From the NCBI GenBank assembly GCA_017519975.1, contig JAFWRM010000050.1, positions 62,001-126,000 of the forward strand: a stretch of 64,000 nucleotides of DNA, written 5' to 3'. Origin of the DNA: Oscillospiraceae bacterium. GTDB lineage: Bacteria; Bacillota; Clostridia; Oscillospirales; Oscillospiraceae. A model generated the notes under the pieces. The model did no database searches. It was not told the DNA's origin and was given only the letters and a program-made list of their open reading frames with translations. The translations under genes and the position numbers were made by a program. Shown one piece after another: positions 58,844 through 64,000 of this stretch. How positions within the stretch are numbered: the stretch's first letter is position 1; the number at the start of each line of letters is the position of its first letter.

Positions 58844-60844
58844 ATGGGAATCGAAAAATACCCGCACCTGTTTGAGCCGATACGCCTGGGAAAAACGACG
58901 TTCCGGCACAGGATCTTCGCTTCGCCTCAGGATCATCCGGACCTGACCGCGAATCTGCAGCTGACGAGTGAGGCCAGGGCTTTTTACGAGGTCAAGGCCA
59001 TGGGAGGCTTCGCTTCCGTCTGCGTAGGCGATTTCATGGTGGAAAAGCAGGGGCACAGCCATCCCTGGCAGCTGGACGGCGACGGGAATTTCGGAAAAGC
59101 CGGCATGTTCCGGACGGCAAACGCCATTACCCGCCATGGGGCGGTGGCCGCGGTGGAGCTGAATCACGCGGGCATCAATTCCTCCTGGGTGTACCCGGAA
59201 GGTTACGTGTGGGGCATGTCGGACGGCGTTCGGGCCGACGGCGTGGAGATCCGCGCGATGACGGAGGAACGCATCGAGCAGCTGATCGGAAAATACGCGG
59301 CGGCTGCCGCGTACGCCCGCCAGTGCGGCTTCGGGATGATCACCATCCACGCAGGGCACGGCTGGGGTCCGGCTCAGTTCATATCCCCGCGGGACAATAC
59401 CAGAAAGGACCGCTGGGGCGGAAGCTTTGAAAACCGCATGCGCTTCCCGCTGGCCGTGATCGAAGCGGTGCGGAGGGCCGTGGGGCCGGGATTCCCCATC
59501 GAAGTGCGCATCAGCGGGCATGAATGGCTCCCCGACGGGTACGATCTGGAGGAGGGCGTCCGCATCGCGAAGGCGCTGGACGGTCACTGCGATCTGATCC
59601 ACGTATCCGCCGGCCATCATGAGATCGACGCGGCCAGCATGAGGACCCATCCCACCATGTTCCTGGAGGACGGCTGCAACGTGCCCTTCGCGGCGGAGAT
59701 CAAAAAGAACGTCTCTACTCCGGTGGCGACGGTAGGCGCGCTTACGGAACCGGATCAGATGGAAGAGATCATCGCCTCCGGACAGGCGGACGTGGTCGCG
59801 TTGGGACGCCAGTCCCTGGCCGATCCGGATCTGCCGATCAAGCTGATGACGGGGCGCGAGGATGAGATCAACCGGTGCATGCGCTGCTTCACCTGCTTTT
59901 CCAACAGCACCCTGGGCGGGGTGTTCTACTGCGCCACCAATCCCATCATCGGAAACGAGATGGAGGCTCTGTACGATACGCCTCCGCGCAGGCGGAAGAA
60001 AGTTCTGGTGGCCGGAGGCGGCGTTGCCGGCATGCAGGCCGCGCTGACGCTGGCACGCAGGGGACATCAGGTGATCCTCTGTGAGAAGTCCGGCCGGCTG
60101 GGAGGCGTGCTGCGGTGCGAAAAGAACATCTCCTTCAAGAAAAAGCTGGAGGATTACCTCGACCGGCAGGCTCTGCGGATCTCCCGGGAAGAGATCCAGG
60201 TGTGCCTGAACACGGAAGTGACGCCGGAGTTCGCGCGGAAGCTGAAGCCGGACGTCGTCGTGGCGGCGCTGGGTTCCCGGCCGGTCCGGCCGCCGATCCC
60301 CGGCATCGACGGGGCGAACGTGCGCGGCGCCGAAGAGATCTATTATGATTTCGGCAAGGCGGGAGACCGCTGCGTGATCCTGGGCGGCGGCCTTGTCGGC
60401 CTGGAACTCGGGATCGCCCTGGCGGAGACCGGCAGGGACGTGACGGTGGTGGAAATGATGCCCCGGACCATCGCAAGCCCTCCGGGAGGAGAGACCAGCG
60501 AGCGGATGGGGCAGGCCGGACTGGCGGCAGGAGAGCCGCTGGTCCACGGCGTTGCCATTTCGGAGCATCTGAAGACGCTCCCCAACATGCGCGTCCTCAC
60601 CTCCACGAAGGCGCTGGCCGTTACGGACGCGGGACTGGAAGCCGAGCGGGAGGGCAAGCCCCTTTTCCTTGAGGCGGATACCGTGATCTACGCGGTGGGG
60701 CAGCGCCCGCTTTCCGAGCAGGCCCTGGCGCTTCGGTCGGCGGCCCCGGAATGGTATTCCGTCGGAGACTGCGTCGCCCCCAGGAACATCCTGCAGGCGA
60801 CCCAGACGGCGTATCAGATCGCCAGAGACATCGGAAGATACTGA
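58844..60844 (+). CDS. Old-yellow-enzyme-family ene-reductase with Fe-S and FAD/NAD domains
   Basis: 666 residues in the 2,4-dienoyl-CoA reductase/enoate reductase layout: FMN-binding TIM barrel (1-340; HPDLTANLQLTSEARAFYEV, ITIHAGHGWGPAQFISPRDN), a [4Fe-4S] motif at Cys345, Cys348, Cys351 and Cys363, then an FAD domain (VAGGGVAGMQAALTLARRGH) and an NAD domain (VILGGGLVGLELGIALAE). Note the C-x2-C-x2-C spacing, one residue shorter than the usual C-x2-C-x3-C. It reduces a carbon-carbon double bond; a bile-acid, dienoyl-CoA or cinnamate-like substrate is possible. It precedes a glycyl radical enzyme by 36 bp. Confidence 0.9.
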   Translation: MGIEKYPHLFEPIRLGKTTFRHRIFASPQDHPDLTANLQLTSEARAFYEVKAMGGFASVCVGDFMVEKQGHSHPWQLDGDGNFGKAGMFRTANAITRHGAVAAVELNHAGINSSWVYPEGYVWGMSDGVRADGVEIRAMTEERIEQLIGKYAAAAAYARQCGFGMITIHAGHGWGPAQFISPRDNTRKDRWGGSFENRMRFPLAVIEAVRRAVGPGFPIEVRISGHEWLPDGYDLEEGVRIAKALDGHCDLIHVSAGHHEIDAASMRTHPTMFLEDGCNVPFAAEIKKNVSTPVATVGALTEPDQMEEIIASGQADVVALGRQSLADPDLPIKLMTGREDEINRCMRCFTCFSNSTLGGVFYCATNPIIGNEMEALYDTPPRRRKKVLVAGGGVAGMQAALTLARRGHQVILCEKSGRLGGVLRCEKNISFKKKLEDYLDRQALRISREEIQVCLNTEVTPEFARKLKPDVVVAALGSRPVRPPIPGIDGANVRGAEEIYYDFGKAGDRCVILGGGLVGLELGIALAETGRDVTVVEMMPRTIASPPGGETSERMGQAGLAAGEPLVHGVAISEHLKTLPNMRVLTSTKALAVTDAGLEAEREGKPLFLEADTVIYAVGQRPLSEQALALRSAAPEWYSVGDCVAPRNILQATQTAYQIARDIGRY

Positions 60845-60880
60845 AACAGCGGATATAGAATGATTTAAGGAGGAAGCACA

Positions 60881-63364
60881 ATGGTCGATACGAAAGACAT
60901 CGTCCGCCCGATATCCGACAGGATCGCGCGGGTCAGGAAGCATTTCAAGGACGCGGAATATCATTCCATGTACTGCTGCAGCGAGCGTACCCGCATCCTG
61001 ACGGAATCCTACCAGAGGAATGAGGCGGATTATCCGCTGCTGAAGAGAGCGAAATTCTTCCGGGATCTGTGCGAGCAGATGACGGTCCTCGTGGAGGACG
61101 ACGAACTGATCGTCGGTAATCAGGGCCGGTTCTACCGCGCCGTATCCCCCTATGTCGACTGGTACGAAGGCGCTCTGTTCGATTACGTGTGCGGGGACGA
61201 CGAGCGTTTCCGCCGCGCGTGGCAGACCCAGGGCTGCCGCCAGTTCATGCTGGATGAGGACCGGGAGGTCTTCCGGTCCGTGGCGGACTACTGGAAGAAC
61301 CGCTCCCTGGCCGACAGGGCCAGCGCGGCGATGCCGGACAGCATGTGGAGCCTGTACGATTCCGGAGCGCTGGTCTTCGGACGCGGCCACAAGGTCGGTT
61401 ACCGCCCCCAGGGCCATTTCTGCGCCAACTACGACAAGGTCGTGCACCGCGGGCTGAAGTCCATCCGGGAAGAGGCGCTGGAGAAGATGGCGGCGCTGGA
61501 AGGCAACTGCTACGGAGAGGACGGAGAGAAGTACATCTTCTACAAGTCCGTGGTCATCGTGTGCGAAGGGATGATGACGCTGTCCAAGCGCTACGGCGCA
61601 AAGTGCGCCGAGCTGGCGAAGGAGGACCGCTTCACCCCGGAACGCAGGGCGGAACTGCTGCAGATGGCGGATTCCCTGAACTGGATCATGGAGAATCCCT
61701 GCCGCACCTACTGGGAGGCCATGCAGGCCATCAACCTTTACATGCTGTGCCTGTGCATCGACGGTCAGAACCACGGCGTGACCTTCGGGCGCATCGACCA
61801 GTACGCCGGCCATTTCCTGGAGGATGAGCTGGCCTCCGGGAAGATCACCATCGATTTCGCGCAGGAGATCGCTGACAGCTTCGTCATCAAGACCGGCGAG
61901 TACACCCGGTGCGAATCCCCCTACACCGATCCTACGCCGATCACGCATCCCGACGGCACCGTGACTTACGAGCACCACGCGAACACCATCGAAACGGGGC
62001 AGCATTTCTCCGTCGGCGGCATCCGCAAGGATGGGACGGACGCCTGCAACGAGCTGACGTTCACCCTCCTGCAGTGCTACGCCCGCCTGTACATGTACAG
62101 CCCGTCTCTGTCCGTCCGGGTGCATAAGAACCTGCCGGACCGCATCTGGAAGATCGCCATCGAAGCCTCCTCCCGCGCCGGAGGGATGCCCACGTTCGAG
62201 AACGACGACGTGATCATCCCGGCGCTGCTGAAGAAGGGGTACGATCCGGAGGACGCCAACGATTACTGCCTGATCGGATGCGTGGAACCCGCCGGCACCG
62301 GCAACGAGTGGCCCTGCTGCGGCACCACCGGCACCGAGAGCTTCTGGAATTACGCGGCGGCGGTCGTCCTGGCGATCAACAACGGCATAAATCCCCTCAA
62401 CGGATACCAGGGCGGACCCGCCACCGGCTATCTGTATGAGATGGAAAGCATCGAGGATTTCAAGAAGGCGCTCACGGAGCAGCTGAAGTTCTATCTCGGC
62501 TGGCATGTGACGTGCTGCAACATTGCGGAATACGTGTACCGCTATACCTATCCCTGCCCCGTCGCCTCCGCCACCACGGACGGCTGCATGGAGTCCGGAA
62601 AGGACGTCACCTTCGGCGGCGCCAAGTACAACTCCACGGGCGTGACCTGCTGCGGCATCGGCAACGTGGCCGACAGCCTCGCGGCCATCGAGTATCTGTG
62701 CTTCGACAAGAAGATCTGCTCCACCAGGGAGCTTTACGACGCGCTCATGGCCAACTGGGAAGGGTATGAAGAGCTGCACCGCATCGTGGATAATCAGTGC
62801 CCCCACTACGGGAACGACGACGATTACGTGGACCGCTACGCCGTGTGGGCGATGGACCAGTTCTGCAGCTTCATCAATAACGCCACCGGCCCCCGCGGCT
62901 CCTGGAGACCCGGCACCTTCACCATGACCACCAACGTGATGTTCGGCGCGCAGACCGCGGCCACGCCGGACGGACGGAAGAACCGCCAGCCGCTGGCGGA
63001 GGCCATCTCGCCCAAGCAGGGGATGGACGTCAACGGCCCCACCGCCTATCTGAAGAGCGCCGCCAAGCTGCCCCACATCGACATCGGCAACGGGGACCAG
63101 CTGAACATCAAGTTCTCCAAGACCGTCATCTCCAACGAGCGTGGCGCCGAGCAGGTGAGGCACCTGATCGAGACCTACTTCGATCTGGGCGGCATGCAGG
63201 TGCAGTTCAACGTGGTCTCGGCGGACGAGCTGCACGACGCCCAGTCCAGACCCAGCGAGTACAAGGATCTGATCGTCCGCATCGCCGGCTTCTCCGCCGT
63301 TTTCGTGGAGCTGCCGAAGGCGGTCCAGGACGACTTCATCACGCGCACCGAGCATTCGCTGTGA
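60881..63364 (+). CDS. Glycyl radical enzyme of the CxE (dehydratase/lyase) class
   Basis: 827 residues in the pyruvate formate-lyase superfamily. The thiyl-forming Cys467 sits in LIGCVEPAGTG, with Glu469 two residues on: the C-x-E motif of the diol dehydratase, choline lyase, isethionate lyase and hydroxyproline dehydratase branch, not of PFL itself, which has CC. Gly803 in VRIAGFSAVFVE carries the radical, 24 residues from the end as usual. The substrate cannot be read from these motifs. The cognate radical SAM activase, normally adjacent, is not in the next 600 bp or just upstream. The neighbouring ene-reductase suggests a pathway that dehydrates then reduces. Confidence 0.9.
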   Translation: MVDTKDIVRPISDRIARVRKHFKDAEYHSMYCCSERTRILTESYQRNEADYPLLKRAKFFRDLCEQMTVLVEDDELIVGNQGRFYRAVSPYVDWYEGALFDYVCGDDERFRRAWQTQGCRQFMLDEDREVFRSVADYWKNRSLADRASAAMPDSMWSLYDSGALVFGRGHKVGYRPQGHFCANYDKVVHRGLKSIREEALEKMAALEGNCYGEDGEKYIFYKSVVIVCEGMMTLSKRYGAKCAELAKEDRFTPERRAELLQMADSLNWIMENPCRTYWEAMQAINLYMLCLCIDGQNHGVTFGRIDQYAGHFLEDELASGKITIDFAQEIADSFVIKTGEYTRCESPYTDPTPITHPDGTVTYEHHANTIETGQHFSVGGIRKDGTDACNELTFTLLQCYARLYMYSPSLSVRVHKNLPDRIWKIAIEASSRAGGMPTFENDDVIIPALLKKGYDPEDANDYCLIGCVEPAGTGNEWPCCGTTGTESFWNYAAAVVLAINNGINPLNGYQGGPATGYLYEMESIEDFKKALTEQLKFYLGWHVTCCNIAEYVYRYTYPCPVASATTDGCMESGKDVTFGGAKYNSTGVTCCGIGNVADSLAAIEYLCFDKKICSTRELYDALMANWEGYEELHRIVDNQCPHYGNDDDYVDRYAVWAMDQFCSFINNATGPRGSWRPGTFTMTTNVMFGAQTAATPDGRKNRQPLAEAISPKQGMDVNGPTAYLKSAAKLPHIDIGNGDQLNIKFSKTVISNERGAEQVRHLIETYFDLGGMQVQFNVVSADELHDAQSRPSEYKDLIVRIAGFSAVFVELPKAVQDDFITRTEHSL

Positions 63365-63371
63365 CCGGCGT

Positions 63372-63400
63372 TTGACAAGCCGGCGCGCATGCCGTAAAAT
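63372..63400 (+). promoter_or_regulatory. Promoter of rnpB
   Basis: Consensus -35 TTGACA (63372-63377), 17-bp spacer, -10 TAAAAT (63395-63400), seven bases before the RNA 5' end. Confidence 0.85.
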
Positions 63401-63406
63401 AGCGGG

Positions 63407-63760
63407 GCGAGTCGGCCGGACAGCCGCGGGCACAGGCCGAAAGGCCGTGCATGAGGAAAGTCCGGGCTCCGCAGGGCAAGGATAACGGGTAACGCCCGCC
63501 GAAGGCGACTTCAGGAAAAGTGCAACAGAGATATACCGCCGGCTCCGGCCGGTAAGGGTGGAAAGGCGGAGGTAAGAGCCCGCCCGACGGCGTGAGAGCG
63601 TCCGTCGCTGTAAACTCTATCCGGAGCAACACCGTGGGAAAGCTGCGTTCGATCGCGAGGCCTGCCCGGCCGCTTTCAGGAGGTGGCTTGAGCGTACCGG
63701 CAACGGTGCGCCTAGATAGATGGCTGTTCAAGACAGGACCCGGCTTACAGACCGACTCGC
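63407..63760 (+). ncRNA. rnpB: RNase P RNA, bacterial type A
   Basis: About 354 nt; the closing helix P1 pairs GCGAGTCGG with CCGACTCGC. Conserved blocks: GAGGAAAGTCCGGGCTCC (P4/CR I), ACAGAGATATACCGCC, GGTAAGGGTGGAAAGG, and the 3' block ACAGGACCCGGCTTACAG completing P4. It is the catalytic RNA that trims tRNA 5' leaders. The C-C-rich P15 loop needed for CCA binding is consistent with tRNA genes here encoding CCA. Confidence 0.95.
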
Positions 63761-63776
63761 ATCTGTGAACGGATCA

Positions 63777-63807
63777 CGCCGGGCGCGCGGACGCGTGCCC
63801 GGCGTTT
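63777..63807 (+). terminator. Terminator of rnpB
   Basis: CGCCGGGC and GCCCGGCG around an inner GCGCG/CGCGT stem, followed by TTT. Confidence 0.75.
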
Positions 63808-63852
63808 CCATGTCCGGACGGCGGGAAGAGAACAGAGCGGAAAGAAAAACAG

Positions 63853-63891
63853 GCGCGGCCGTCAAAAAACCATTGACGGCCGCGCGTTTTT
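63853..63891. terminator. Strong symmetric hairpin before rpsL
   Basis: GCGCGGCCGTCAA and TTGACGGCCGCGC form a perfect 13-bp stem with T-run GTTTTT on the plus side and an A-rich left flank. Confidence 0.85.
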
Positions 63892-63901
63892 CTGTTATAG
63901 T
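63873..63901 (+). promoter_or_regulatory. Promoter of the rpsL operon, embedded in the hairpin
   Basis: -35 TTGACG (63873-63878), 17-bp spacer, -10 TATAGT (63896-63901). The -35 box is the first part of the hairpin's right arm. A GGGCG/CGCCC stem in the leader follows near 63918. Confidence 0.7.
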
Positions 63902-63977
63902 GCTATCCGCTGACTGTGGGCGTATTGCGCCCATTTGCGGCGAAAAATCATCCATCTTTCAGGAAAGGAGGAAAAAA

Positions 63978-64000
63978 ATGCCTACTTTTAACCAGCTCGT
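63978..64000 (+). CDS. rpsL: Ribosomal protein S12, 5' end only
   Basis: ATG at 63978, preceded by AAAGGAGG, encodes MPTFNQLV, the invariant start of S12 (MPTxNQLVR). The gene runs off the right edge. It normally heads the str operon (rpsL-rpsG-fusA-tuf). Confidence 0.85.

Noticed and set aside
57653-63433. A 1926-residue open frame antisense to rqcH, the HD gene, the ene-reductase and the glycyl radical enzyme
   Set aside because: GC-rich coding sequence with rare stops in the opposite frame; the sense strand has four well-supported genes with motifs and ribosome binding sites.
63907-63977. A riboswitch or ribosomal protein leader before rpsL
   Set aside because: Only a small GGGCG/CGCCC stem is seen; not enough to claim a regulatory RNA.
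1-64000. CRISPR arrays, insertion sequences, prophage or conjugation modules
   Set aside because: No regularly spaced short repeats, no transposase, integrase, capsid or relaxase motifs were found; the TraG-like gene stands alone.

Overview
The window reads as a chromosomal segment of a GC-rich, strictly anaerobic Firmicute of class Clostridia. Evidence: a meso-diaminopimelate type MurE, a SpoVD-like PBP2 with PASTA domains in the division cluster, MutS2, RqcH, Mini-III, an HPr with Ser46, and the carbonyl branch of the Wood-Ljungdahl pathway (CO dehydrogenase, acetyl-CoA synthase, both corrinoid Fe-S protein subunits and their methyltransferase). An acetogenic or otherwise acetyl-CoA-pathway-using lifestyle is inferred; the methyl branch is not in the window. 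No phage, insertion sequence transposase or CRISPR array was seen.

Layout. 1-4040: edge of an RRE/PqqD-like locus, a 2-hydroxyacid dehydrogenase, an internally deleted LysR regulator with a palindromic operator, and a three-gene operon (small protein, cysteine-nucleophile alpha/beta hydrolase, flavodoxin-like reductase). 4067-7964: a cobalamin riboswitch with its own terminator in front of precorrin-2 dehydrogenase and a corrinoid/iron ABC importer. 8013-9335: FAD oxidoreductase. 9431-10887: a mosaic non-coding island with two 144-bp repeats carrying tRNA-Tyr-like ends, an AT-richer small membrane protein, an imperfect inverted repeat, and tRNA-Tyr and tRNA-Thr. 11003-14904: mnmG, an MFS transporter and a LOG-family protein. 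14929-18636: a TraG/HerA-like ATPase carrying an RNA polymerase alpha-CTD-like tail, preceded by a structured leader, behind a Sir2 protein. 18777-21856: orphan solute-binding lipoprotein, DUF1643 protein, 31-aa membrane peptide.

21925-34694 is the carbon monoxide/acetyl-CoA region: on the minus strand cooS (TTG start), cooC and a frameshifted acsB copy; then a divergent nickel module (CsoR/RcnR-like regulator against a His-rich protein, CooT and a small unknown); then on the plus strand a second CooC/AcsF ATPase, acsD, acsC, acsE and an intact acsB. The upstream cobalamin riboswitch operon fits this metabolism, because AcsC/AcsD carry a corrinoid.

34788-44295 is housekeeping (phoH, ybeY, era, recO, mutS2, HPr, uvrC, rsmD, coaD and a coiled-coil protein). 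44341-55505 is a division/cell-wall (dcw) cluster from mraZ to ftsZ that lacks murF, murD and murC. 55546-58807 holds mrnC, rqcH and an HD protein. 58844-63364 pairs an old-yellow-enzyme-family flavoprotein with a CxE-type glycyl radical enzyme. The window closes with rnpB and the start of rpsL.

All family calls are made by reading motifs and gene order without database searches. Promoters and terminators are by eye.
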